Source of the DNA: Streptomyces rubrogriseus | Lineage (GTDB): Bacteria; Actinomycetota; Actinomycetes; Streptomycetales; Streptomycetaceae | Assembly (NCBI RefSeq): GCF_027947575.1 | Contig: NZ_CP116256.1 | Location: 1,426,001 to 1,490,000, forward strand | Reading direction: 5' to 3' | Length of the DNA: 64,000 nt | Shown: in pieces, positions 8,900 to 18,244 of the stretch | Layout: each line of letters begins with the position of its first letter | Numbering within the stretch: position 1 is the first letter of the stretch | Position numbers and translations under genes: made by a program | The notes under the pieces: generated by a model | What the model saw: only the letters and a program-made list of their open reading frames with translations | Databases searched by the model: none | Told to the model about the DNA's origin: nothing

Positions 8900-9805
8900 A
8901 TGACGACCACGACGGCTCAGGAGACGGCGGTGCGGGTCCCGGCCCGGGACGCGGGTTCGGAGATCCGGCGGCACGAACTGGCCGCCTTCCTGCGCAGCCG
9001 CCGCGAGCGCATCGCGCCGGAGCGGGTCGGGCTGCCCCGCGGACGACGGCGCCGGACCCCGGGGCTGCGGCGCGAGGAGGTCGCCCAGCTCTCGGCCGTC
9101 GGCGTCACCTGGTACACCTGGCTGGAGCAGGCCCGGGACATCCAGGTCTCCGTGCAGGTCCTCGACGCCCTCGCCCGCGCCCTGCTGCTCGACCCCACCG
9201 AGCGCACCCACCTCTTCCAGCTGGCGGGTTCCGTGGATCCGACGCCCGCGACGGACTGCCCGGCCATCACACCGGCCGTGCGCGCCCTGCTGGAGCAGTT
9301 CGAGCCGTACCCCGCCTGCGTGCAGAACAGCCGGTACGACATCCTCGCCCACAACCGGACGTACGGGCTGCTGCTGTGCGACCTGGACGCGGTGCCGCCC
9401 GAGGACCGCAACTGCATGGTCCTCTGCTTCACCCACGAGGACTGGGGGTCCTCCATCGTCCATCTGGAGGAGACCCAGCGGCTGATGGCGGCCCGGTTCC
9501 GCGCCACGATGGCCGGTCATCTCGCCGAGCCCGCCTGGAAGATGCTGCTCAAGCGGCTGCGCACCCAGTCGCCCGCCTTCCGCGAGGCCTGGGAGCGGCA
9601 CGAGGTGGTCGCGCACCGGGGCAAGCGCAAGGAGTTCCTCAACCGGCACGTCGGCCGGATCCGCGTCGACCACACCGACCTGTGGCTCGGACCGGAACCG
9701 GGCCCCCGGATGGTGACCTACGCACCGGCCGACGAGGACTCCCGGGAGCGGCTGGAGAAGCTGCACGCGATCGCCCTGGAGCGGGAGCCGACCGGGTCGG
9801 GATGA
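8900..9805 (+). CDS. XRE-family regulator with MmyB-like ligand domain
   Basis: DNA-binding regulator, 301 aa. An XRE helix-turn-helix occupies roughly residues 25-90 (GLRREEVAQLSAVGVTWYTW is the diagnostic part). Residues ~110-290 match the MmyB ligand-binding domain, which in some members binds fatty acids. The start is the ATG of MTTTTAQETAV. Its divergent orientation to the MFS exporter at 7365-8798 suggests it controls that gene and itself. It does not overlap any downstream gene; a hairpin follows it. Confidence 0.85.
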   Translation: MTTTTAQETAVRVPARDAGSEIRRHELAAFLRSRRERIAPERVGLPRGRRRRTPGLRREEVAQLSAVGVTWYTWLEQARDIQVSVQVLDALARALLLDPTERTHLFQLAGSVDPTPATDCPAITPAVRALLEQFEPYPACVQNSRYDILAHNRTYGLLLCDLDAVPPEDRNCMVLCFTHEDWGSSIVHLEETQRLMAARFRATMAGHLAEPAWKMLLKRLRTQSPAFREAWERHEVVAHRGKRKEFLNRHVGRIRVDHTDLWLGPEPGPRMVTYAPADEDSRERLEKLHAIALEREPTGSG

Positions 9806-9818
9806 GCGCCCGAAGTGC

Positions 9819-9862
9819 GGGAACCCGGGGAAATGCGGAAGGTGATGTTCCCGGGGTTTCCC
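9819..9862 (+). terminator. inverted repeat after the XRE gene
   Basis: GGGAACCCGGGGAAA (9819-9833) pairs imperfectly with TTCCCGGGGTTTCCC (9848-9862), giving a long GC stem with a 14-nt loop. It is placed just after the regulator stop codon and fits a terminator. Confidence 0.45.
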
Positions 9863-9930
9863 AGGGTGTGCGCAGCCGGTGTGCACAGCCAGGGGTCCCC
9901 ACCGCACGGACAGGGCGAGGACGAACAGTC

Positions 9931-10779
9931 ATGGCTGAGCAGAAGTCGGCGCGGACACTCCCGCGGCCGTTGCACGCGGCCGCTTCGGCGGTGCGGAAGG
10001 TGCCGGGTGCCGGGACGGTGGGCAGGGCCGCCGAGGGCGCGCTGGACAGGATCGGGGCGGTGTCGCCGCGCGGGCGGCGCGTGCTCGTCTACACGGGCGC
10101 CGGAGTGCTGGGCGTCGCCGGCCTGGTGGAGTGGCCGGTCGCGGTCACCGGGGCGGCGGTGGCCTGGCTGACGCAGCCGCGCGGGCAGAACGGGCAGAAC
10201 GGGCGGGGTGGCGACGGGAGCGCGGCGAAGGGCGGGGACGCGGAAGCGGCCGGAGCCCGGGGTGCCGCGGGCACCAGGCCTGCCCGGACGTCGGCCAGGA
10301 AGACCACCAGCAGGGCGGCTGCGACGAAGGCCGCCACGGCGAAGACGGCTGCGACGAAGGCCGCCACGGGAAAGCCGGCCGAGGCGAAGGCCGCCTCGGG
10401 GAGCACGACCGCGGCGAAGACGGCCGGGGCGAGGGGGAGCGGGACGAAGGCCGCCGGGGGCGGGACGGCCACCCCCGCCAAGTCGGCTGCCGCGGCGCGG
10501 CGGACCACCGGCGCCAAGAAGGCCGCCGCCAAGTCCACGGCCGCCAAGTCCACGACCACCGGGTCCACGGCGGCGAAGTCGGCCGCCGCGAGGAAGTCGC
10601 CCGCGAAGAAGTCGACCGCGAAGAAGTCCTCCGCGAAGAAGACCGCGTCCCCCACCCGGGCCAAGAGCCAGTCGGGGACCAAGGCGTCCTCGAGCCGGCC
10701 CTCCTCCTCGGGCGGCGGCCGGAGCGGGAGTCGCAGCCGCAAGACGGCCGCCGCGTCGCGCACCCGCACCTCCGGCTGA
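9931..10779 (+). CDS. Lys/Ala-rich histone H1-like protein
   Basis: A 282-aa protein of unknown precise role. Residues 1-90 include a short hydrophobic segment (VLVYTGAGVLGVAGLVEWPVAV). From ~100 to the end it is a low-complexity tail of AAK, KST, KKS and similar repeats, nearly free of acidic residues after residue ~160 and resembling histone H1 tails. Such tails bind nucleic acid or polyanions. The ATG at 9931 follows GGGCGAGGA. The stop is only 9 bp before the P-type ATPase start, so the two are probably co-transcribed. Whether it acts on DNA, or at the membrane through its N-terminal hydrophobic stretch, is not clear. Confidence 0.75.
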   Translation: MAEQKSARTLPRPLHAAASAVRKVPGAGTVGRAAEGALDRIGAVSPRGRRVLVYTGAGVLGVAGLVEWPVAVTGAAVAWLTQPRGQNGQNGRGGDGSAAKGGDAEAAGARGAAGTRPARTSARKTTSRAAATKAATAKTAATKAATGKPAEAKAASGSTTAAKTAGARGSGTKAAGGGTATPAKSAAAARRTTGAKKAAAKSTAAKSTTTGSTAAKSAAARKSPAKKSTAKKSSAKKTASPTRAKSQSGTKASSSRPSSSGGGRSGSRSRKTAAASRTRTSG

Positions 10780-10788
10780 GGGAGAGCG

Positions 10789-13700
10789 ATGGCCGGCGGA
10801 CTGCTCACGCGTTCCCAGGACGCCGTCACGGGATTCGTGCTGGCCGGACCCCGGCTGCTCGCGCGCGGCACCGCGCCCGCCGTGGGCGCCGCGGCCGGGG
10901 CGGCGGCGGGCACCGCGCGGGCCGGTGTGCGCGGCGCCGACTTCGCGGCACGGGCGGCACGGGTGGCCCGCGCCGCGCTGCCCGGGGATCGCGGGACTGG
11001 CGGGCCGGACCCCGGGCGCACCTCGCGCTGCGGCCGGTCGCGAGGGACGAGGTGCGCCGGGCGGGCGGTACCGAGCGGGTGGGACGGCGGGTGGCGGCGG
11101 CCCTGGCCGAGCACCCGGACGTGCTGCTCGCCTACTGGGACACCGGTCTCGCCAGACTGGTGGTGACCGCGACCGAGGACGCGCTCACCGACCGCGTCGT
11201 GGACCACGCCACCGAACTCGCCGAACGCCACGGACTCACCCGGGTGGACCAGGCGGACCTGACCGGCCTCACCGGCCCGGACGAACCGGTCGACGTCGAT
11301 CCGGTCGACGGCGGCCCAATCCACGACGACCTGGTGGACGAGCCGGACCACCCCGGCGACCCCGCCCCGGTGCGCGTCGCGGCGGCCGCGCTCGGCGCCG
11401 ACGTGCTGGGCATCGCCGCCGCCGTGACCGGCGCGCGGCTGCGGCTGCCGCCCTCGCCCCGCCTGGTCACCGCCGTAGCGACGCTGCTGCGCGAGAACCC
11501 GGCATTCCGCGCCTGGCTGCGGGAGCGGCTCGGCGACCACCGCATGGACGTGGCGCTGGCCGCGGCCAACGCCGCCGTCCACGGTGCCGGGCAGAGCCCC
11601 ACCTCACTGGTGCTCGACGGGGCGCTGCGCGTGTGCCAGCTGACGGAGGCGGTGGCGCGGGGTGCCGCCTTCGAGGTCGTGCACGACCGGTTGTGCGTGC
11701 CCGGCCGCGACAGCCTGCCCGCCGTACCCGCCCTGCGTCCGCCGCCGCGCACCTCCCCGGCCCAGGACTACGCCGCCCACGCCTCGGCGGGCAGCGTGGC
11801 GGGCGCCGCCGCGACCCTGCTGGTCAAGCACGACCTCGCCGAGGCGGCGGAGGCGGTGCTCGCCGGTTCGCCCAAGGCCGCCCGTTACGGGCCCGCCGCC
11901 TTCCACGCCGTACTGAGCGCAGCGCTGTCCCGCACGGGTGTGCTGGTGCGCGATCCCGGGCGGCTGCGGCAGCTGGAGATGGCCCGCACGGTCGTACTGC
12001 ACCCCAGCGCGCTGCGGGTGCCGGACGCGGGCGCGGACCCGTGGACCGAGGACGTGCTGGACGCGGCGCGGCGCGCGGGACTGCGGGTGGTCATGGTCGA
12101 GGATCCGGCGCTGGCCGACTTCACCGGACTCGCCGACCAGGTCGTCGGCGCCCACCGCCCGCTCGCGGACGTCGTGGCCGAACTGCGCGCCGAGGGCGGC
12201 GTCGTCACCGTCGTACGGCCGCTGCCCGGCGACGACGGGTCGGTGTCGGCCGGGCTGCTCGCCGGGGACGTGGCCGTCGCGCTGGCCGACGGGGACTGCC
12301 CGGTGGCGTGGGGCGCGGACGTGCTCGCGCCGCAGGGGCTCGCCGACGTGTGGCGGGTGCTGCGGGCGGTGCCGGTCGCGCGTGCGGTCGGGCGCCGGTC
12401 GCAGACGCTGGCCCGGTCCGGGGCCGCGCTGTCCGGACTGCTGGTCGCGGTCGGCGAGGCGCGCGGCAGGAGCCGGGGCGGCGTGTCGTCGCTCCTCGGG
12501 ATGCGGCACGCGCCGGTCGACGCGAGCGCGGCGCTGGCCCTGCTGTCCGGCACCCGGGCGGCGATCGGCGTGGCGACGGCCCGCGCTCCGCACCCCCGGG
12601 CCCGGGTCGCCTGGCACGCGCTGGACCCGCAGGACGTACGGGAGCGGCTGGAGCGGGAGCGGGAACCCGAGCCGACCGCCGTGGAACAGGCCACGGCCCG
12701 GATGCGGGCGGCCGCCGACCGGGCGGGGCGGGTGCCCGTGCTGGCTCCGGTCCGCTGGTCGTGGCAGCTGGCCCGGGCCGTACGCGGCGAACTGGACGAC
12801 CCGCTCACCCCGGTCCTCGCGGTCGGCTCGGCGGCCTCCGCGATCCTCGGGTCGGTCGTGGACGCGCTGCTCGTGGTCGGCGCCCTCGACCTGAACGCGC
12901 TGGTCGGCGGCTTCCAGCGGCTGCGCGCCGAGCGGGCGCTGTCCGGGCTGCTGGCGGAGCAGAAGCAGAAGGCCCGGGTCGCCGAGGAGCAACTCGGCCC
13001 GGACGCCGCGGACTTCACGCCGGAGGGCGAGCCGCGGATCGTGGACGCGGCCAAGCTGCACCCGGGCCATGTGATCGAGCTGAAGGCGGACGACGTGGTG
13101 CCCGCCGACGCGCGGCTGCTGTGGGAGGACGGCCTGGAGGTGGACGAGTCCGCGCTGACCGGCGAGTCGCTGCCGGTGGACAAGTGCGTGGACCCGGCGC
13201 CCCGCGCCCCCGTGGCGGAGCGGTACTGCATGGTCTTCGAGGGCACGACCGTGGTGGCCGGGCGGGCCCGCGCCGTCGTCGTCGACACCGGCGACCACAC
13301 CGAGGCGGCGCGCGCGGTCGCGCTGGCGGCCCGTACGCCGTCCGCGGCCGGAGTGCAGGCCAGGCTCCAGGAGCTGACCCGCAAGGCGCTGCCGCTCACC
13401 CTGGCGGGCGGCGCCGCGGTGACCGGGCTCTCGCTGCTGCGCGGGGCGCCGATCCGGCAGGCCGTCGCCGCGCGGCGTGTCGGTGGCGGTGGCCGCCGTG
13501 CCCGAGGGACTGCCGCTGGTGGCGACCGTGGCCCAGCTCGCCGCGGCCCGCCGGCTCGAGCCGCCGGGGCGTCCTGGTGCGCACCCCGCGCACGCTGGAG
13601 GCGCTCGGCCGGATGGACACCGTCTGCTTCGACAAGACGGGCACCCTCACCGAGAACAGGCTGCGGCTGTCCCGGGTCGCGGGCGCCGACGGCACGGTAC

Positions 13701-15223
13701 GCCGGGCGGGCGACCCGGAGACCGCCGACACCGTACGGACCGCCGCGCGCGCCTGCCCGCGGCTGGACGGCGACGGCGCCCGGCCCACCCACGCCACCGA
13801 CGAGGCGGTCCTGGACGCGGCCGGGGACGACCCCGGGTGGACGCAGGAGGAGGGCCTGCCCTTCGAGACCTCCCGCGGCTACGCCGCCGCAGTCGGACGC
13901 GAGGACGGAACCGGCCCCGCCGTGCTGGTGGTCAAGGGCGCTCCGGAGACGGTGCTGCCCGCCTGCGCCGGGCTCCCGGACCACGCCCTGGAGGTGGCGC
14001 AGCGGCTGGCGGGCGACGGACTGCGCATCATCGCGGTGGCGCGGCGGCCCCTGGCGAGGGGCGAGAAGGCCGCCGACGTCCTCGAACAGTCGCCGTCGAA
14101 GCTGGAGTTCACCGGACTGCTCGCGCTCGCCGACGTGCCCCGCGAGACCTCCCCGGCGCTGGTGCGCGGGCTGCGCGAGGCGGGCGTACGGCCCGTGGTG
14201 CTGACCGGCGACCATCCGCAGACCGCCCACGCCATCGCCGTCGACCTGGGCTGGCCCGAGGACGCGGTCGTGGTCACCGGCGACGAACTCGCCGCCGCCG
14301 ACCGCACCGCCCGCTCCCGGATGCTGCGCGACGCGGACGTCGTGGCCCGGGTGGCGCCCGAGCAGAAGCTCCAGGTCGTCGAGTCCCTGCGGGACGCCGG
14401 GCGGGTCGTCGGCATGGTCGGCGACGGCGCCAACGACGCCGCCGCGATCCGGGCCGCCGACATCGGCGTCGGCATCAGCGCCCGCGGCTCGGCCGCCGCC
14501 CGCAACGCCGCCGACCTGGTGGTCACGGGCGACGACCTGCTCGTGCTGGTGGAGGCGGTGCGGGAGGGGCGTGCCCTGTGGCACAGCGTCGCCGACGCCA
14601 TCGCCATCCTGATCGGCGGCAACGCGGGCGAGGTCGGCTTCGGCATCCTCGGCACGGTGCTGGGCGGCGCCGCCCCGCTGTCCACCCGGCAGATGCTGCT
14701 GGTCAACCTCTTCACCGACCTGTTCCCCGCGATGGCGGTCGCGGTGACGAAGACGGGCGATCCGGAGCAGGAGGCCGCCGACGCGGGCGCGCCGCTCGGC
14801 ACGGCCGTGCTGGGCGAGCCGCTCATCCGGCAGATCCGGCACCGGGCCCTGACCACGGCGCTCGGGGCGACCGCGGCCTGGCTCTTCGGCCGCTTCACGC
14901 CGGGCACGGAGCGCCGCTCGACGACCATGGCCCTGTGCGCGGTCGTCGGCACCCAGCTCGCCCAGACCCTCGCCGACCGCCGCGGCAGTCGCCTGGTCCA
15001 GGTCACGTCGCTCGGCTCGGCCGCCGCCCTGGTCGCCCTCGTCCAGACGCCGGGCGCCAGCCGCCTCTTCGGCTGCACCCCGCTGGGCCCGGTCGCGTGG
15101 ACCGGCGTGGCCGCGGCGATCGCGCTGGCGCTGGCGGGGCAGCGGGCGTTGCCGGGCGTGGAGGACGCGATCGTCAGGTACTGGCCGAAGATGGCGGAAC
15201 GGCTGCCGCGGGCGGTGCGGTGA
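10789..15223 (+). pseudogene. large cation-translocating P-type ATPase, three frameshifts
   Basis: Homologous to the long (~1,450-1,600 aa) actinobacterial P-type ATPases of the CtpH/CtpI type. All catalytic motifs exist but in different frames. The N-terminus MAGGLLTRSQ reads in one frame to about 10990. The body, with ALTGES near 13155, continues in another frame to about 13472. SVAVAAVPEGLPLVATVAQ then reads in a third frame to about 13557. Finally DKTGTLTE (near 13630), GDGAND (near 14420) and the C-terminal membrane segments share a fourth stretch to 15223. The changes fit one base lost near 10990, one gained near 13473 and one gained in CTCGAGCCG near 13557. As read, no intact protein can form. 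Sequencing error is the alternative. Confidence 0.8.
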
Positions 15224-15262
15224 GGCGGGGCGCCGGGACCGGCCGCCGCCCGCCGGGGACGG

Positions 15263-16708
15263 TCACGTCCCCGCCCGCGCCGCCTCCCGCACCTCCGGCG
15301 ACCGGAGGCGCTCGGCCGTCCGCTCCGCCGTGCGGTGGGCCCAGCGGCCGCTCGTGACGGCGCCGAGGACGAGGACCGCGAGGCCGCAGGCGGCCAGGAT
15401 CCACCAGCCGGGGCGGGCGGCGGAGACGAAGGTGTCGCGGTACGACGATCCGCTCACGCCCGCCGCCAGCACCGCGCCGACCACCGCCACGCCGAGGGTC
15501 TGGCCCAGCTGGCGGCTGGTGGAGGCGACGGCCGCGGCGACCCCGGCCTGGGCCCTGGGCATGCCGGAGACCGCGGTGTTGGTGATGGGCGCGTTGACGA
15601 AGCCGAAGCCGATGCCGAACAGGACGTAGCCGAGGAAGAGGGTGAGGTCGGACGTCTCGGCCTCGAAGGCGGCGAAGAGGGTCCCGCTCACGGTCAGTGC
15701 CCCGCCCGCGATCAGCAGGGGCAGGCGCGGCCCCCGGCTGCCGACCAGCCGGCCGGACAGCGGGGCACACAGGAAGGTCGGGACGGCCATCGGCAGCATC
15801 CACAGGCCGGCCTCCAGGGCGCTCAGTCCGCGCACGTTCTGGAGATACAGCGTGGACAGGAAGAGGAAGCCGCCCAGCGCGGCGAACGCGCTGATCGCTA
15901 TGACGGTGGCCCCGCTGAACGGCGCCGACCGGAAGAAACGCAGCTCGATGAGGGGGTCGGTGCGGCGGGGCTCGTGCAGGAGCAGGCCGGTCAGCGCGGC
16001 GAGCGCCAGTACCGCGAAGGGCAGCACGGTGCGCAACCCGGCGTTCGGCGCCTCGATGATCGCGTACGTCAGGGAACCGAACAGCACGATCACCATCAGC
16101 TGGCCCAGCGGGTCGGGGCGCCGGGCCTTCGGCGCGCGGGACTCGGGGACGAAGCGGAGGGTGAGCAGGAGGGCGGCCAGGCCCACCGGAAGGTTGACCC
16201 AGAAGATCGAGCGCCAGCCGACCGACTCCACCAGCACCCCGCCCACCAGGGGACCGGCGGCCATGGAGATGCCGACCACCGCACCCCAGACACCGATCGC
16301 GCGGGCGCGCTCACGCGGGTCGGTGAAGGTGTTGGTGATGATCGACATCGCGACCGGGTTGAGCATCGAACCGCCCACCGCCTGCATCATCCGGAAGACG
16401 ATCAGCGAGGACAGGTCGGGGGCCAGCGAGCACAGCAGCGAGCCGAGCGTGAAGATCACCAGGCCGGTCATGAAGACCCGCTTGCGGCCGATCCGGTCGG
16501 CGGTGGAGCCGGCCAGCATCAGCAGCGCGGCCAGCACCAGCGTGTACGCGTCGATGGCCCACTGCAGGCCCGACGTGCTCGCGTGCAGGTCGCGCTGCAT
16601 GGAGGGGAGGGCGACGTTGAGGATCGTGTTGTCGATACTCACGATCAGCAGGCTCATGCAGCAGATGGCGAGCACGAGCATGCGGCGGCGATGGGTCAGC
16701 TCGGGCAT
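15263..16708 (-). CDS. MFS drug exporter, DHA2 (14-TM) family
   Basis: Second EmrB/QacA-like exporter in the window, 481 aa. It opens with MLVLAICCMSLLIVSIDNTI, carries the D1-type TM1 motif VSIDNTILNVALP and the loop AGSTADRIGRKRVFMTG, and has about 14 hydrophobic helices. The C-terminal ~30 residues are hydrophilic. It is divergent from dus (108 bp between starts) and convergent with the ATPase gene. AT-rich half-sites (CTACTTCGATAG) lie just upstream, so a MarR/TetR-type regulator may act there, but none is encoded next to it. Confidence 0.88.
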   Translation of the reverse strand: MPELTHRRRMLVLAICCMSLLIVSIDNTILNVALPSMQRDLHASTSGLQWAIDAYTLVLAALLMLAGSTADRIGRKRVFMTGLVIFTLGSLLCSLAPDLSSLIVFRMMQAVGGSMLNPVAMSIITNTFTDPRERARAIGVWGAVVGISMAAGPLVGGVLVESVGWRSIFWVNLPVGLAALLLTLRFVPESRAPKARRPDPLGQLMVIVLFGSLTYAIIEAPNAGLRTVLPFAVLALAALTGLLLHEPRRTDPLIELRFFRSAPFSGATVIAISAFAALGGFLFLSTLYLQNVRGLSALEAGLWMLPMAVPTFLCAPLSGRLVGSRGPRLPLLIAGGALTVSGTLFAAFEAETSDLTLFLGYVLFGIGFGFVNAPITNTAVSGMPRAQAGVAAAVASTSRQLGQTLGVAVVGAVLAAGVSGSSYRDTFVSAARPGWWILAACGLAVLVLGAVTSGRWAHRTAERTAERLRSPEVREAARAGT

Positions 16709-16816
16709 GAACTCCAGCCTACGCCTACTTCGATAGTGCGTCTAACTAATGACCGATGCACGGTCTTCGTCCACAGGGCGCGACGGGCACCGCCCCGCGT
16801 GCGTGACAATGGGGGA

Positions 16817-17983
16817 ATGTCCACGCTCACCACGTCCGCCCCCCACGCCACCGCCGCGCCGCTGAGGATCGGCCCGCACACCGTCGCGCCGCCGGTGGTG
16901 CTGGCGCCGATGGCCGGGATCACCAACGCGCCGTTCCGCACGCTGTGCCGTGAGTTCAGCGGGGGCAAGGGCCTGTTCGTGAGCGAGATGATCACCACCC
17001 GGGCGCTGGTCGAGCGCAACGAGAAGACCATGCAGCTGATCCACTTCGACGCGACGGAGACCCCGCGCTCGATCCAGTTGTACGGCGTCGACCCGGTGAC
17101 CGTCGGCAAGGCCGTCCGCATGATCGCGGAGGAGGACCTGGCCGACCACATCGACCTGAACTTCGGCTGCCCGGTGCCCAAGGTGACCCGCAAGGGCGGC
17201 GGCTCGGCACTGCCGTACAAGCGGAACCTGCTGCGGGCCATCGTCCGCGAGGCCGTCACCGGCGCCGGTGACCTGCCCGTCACGATGAAGATGCGCAAGG
17301 GCCTCGACGACGACCACCTCACCTACCTCGACGCCGGCCGGATCGCCGTCGAGGAGGGCGTCACCGCCATCGCCCTGCACGGCCGCACCACCGCCCAGCA
17401 CTACGGCGGCACCGCCGACTGGGACGCCATCGCCCGCCTCAAGGAGCACGTCCCGGAGATCCCGGTCCTCGGCAACGGCGACATCTGGTCCGCCGAGGAC
17501 GCGCTGCGCATGGTGCGGGAGACCGGCTGCGACGGCGTCGTCGTCGGACGCGGCTGCCTCGGACGGCCGTGGCTCTTCGCCGACCTGGTCGCCGCCTTCG
17601 AGGGCCGCACCGACTCGTTCGTGCGGCCGACCCTGCGCGAGGTCGCCGACGTGATGGTGCGGCACGCGACCTTGCTCGGGGAGTGGATCGGCGACGAAGC
17701 GCGCGGCGTCATCGACTTCCGCAAGCACGTCGCCTGGTACCTCAAGGGTTTCGCCGTCGGCTCCGAGATGCGCAAGCGGCTCGCGATCACCTCCTCCCTG
17801 GAGGCCCTGCGCACCGGGCTCGACGAACTCGACCTCGACCAGCCCTGGCCCGCCGGCACCGACGGCCCCCGCGGCCGCACCTCCGGCAACAACCGGGTGG
17901 TCCTGCCCGACGGCTGGCTCAAGGACCCGTACGACTGCGCGGGCGTCGGCGCGGACGCCGAGCTGGACACCTCCGGCGGCTGA
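16817..17983 (+). CDS. dusB: tRNA-dihydrouridine synthase
   Basis: FMN enzyme that reduces uridine to dihydrouridine in tRNA, 388 aa. Seen are VLAPMAGITNAPFRTLCREF near residue 28 (FMN phosphate/Dus signature), NFGCPVPKVTRKGGG near residues 118-132 with the catalytic Cys, MKMRKG, and LHGRTTAQHYGG. The C-terminal helical domain has DFRKHVAWYLKGF. The ATG is preceded by GACAAT-N6, which fits a -10 element and leaderless mRNA better than the overly close GGGGGA as ribosome site. Assignment to DusB rather than another Dus subgroup is by general similarity only. Confidence 0.88.
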   Translation: MSTLTTSAPHATAAPLRIGPHTVAPPVVLAPMAGITNAPFRTLCREFSGGKGLFVSEMITTRALVERNEKTMQLIHFDATETPRSIQLYGVDPVTVGKAVRMIAEEDLADHIDLNFGCPVPKVTRKGGGSALPYKRNLLRAIVREAVTGAGDLPVTMKMRKGLDDDHLTYLDAGRIAVEEGVTAIALHGRTTAQHYGGTADWDAIARLKEHVPEIPVLGNGDIWSAEDALRMVRETGCDGVVVGRGCLGRPWLFADLVAAFEGRTDSFVRPTLREVADVMVRHATLLGEWIGDEARGVIDFRKHVAWYLKGFAVGSEMRKRLAITSSLEALRTGLDELDLDQPWPAGTDGPRGRTSGNNRVVLPDGWLKDPYDCAGVGADAELDTSGG

Positions 17984-18238
17984 CCACCGGTAGGAGATGT
18001 ATCCCCCGTCCCGGTCCAGGTTCATGTTCACGTCGAGCTTGTAGTACTTGCCGTAGTAGTTCCAGGCGCGCAGGTAGTCGTCGCCGTTCTCGTCGTTGCG
18101 CAGGTACTCCACCACGGCGGAATGCCCGTCGGCGGCGTTGTCCCAGACCAGCAGGTGGTCGCCGACCGGGCCGCCCAAGAGGGCGTACCGGGCGGCGAGT
18201 TGGGGACGTGGACGACCCTGGGCCCCGAACCGTGTAAT
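17984..18238 (-). pseudogene. remnant of a small protein gene between dus and the sulfatase
   Basis: Between the convergent stops lies an open minus-strand stretch that reads like a real protein: LLVWDNAADGHSAVV, then EYLRNDENGDDYLRAW, then DVNMNLDRDGGYISYRW. There is no good start codon (a TTG at 18178 is the nearest) and no stop before the frame runs into the antisense of dus, so both ends appear lost. The composition is rich in Asp, Asn and Tyr, unlike shadow frames here. I do not recognise the family; secreted actinobacterial proteins with DGHxAVVEYLR-type repeats are my best guess. It is a decayed gene or a chance frame. Confidence 0.4.
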
Positions 18239-18244
18239 TCGAAC

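Noticed and set aside
11885..14842. 985-codon open frame antisense to the P-type ATPase
   Set aside because: The sense strand carries conserved ATPase motifs; long antisense frames are expected at this GC content.
10208..15223. Single 1,671-codon frame covering the histone-like gene and ATPase
   Set aside because: Its first two thirds are Arg/Pro/Gly-rich shadow sequence; only the part after about 13560 is real ATPase sequence.
15335..16816. Upstream extension of the dus frame by nearly 500 codons
   Set aside because: It is antisense to an MFS exporter and has shadow composition; the ATG at 16817 begins the conserved protein.
18230..18244. GTTCGAATT resembling a tRNA T-loop, possible tRNA remnant or att site
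   Set aside because: The flanking bases cannot form a T-arm stem and no other tRNA parts are near.
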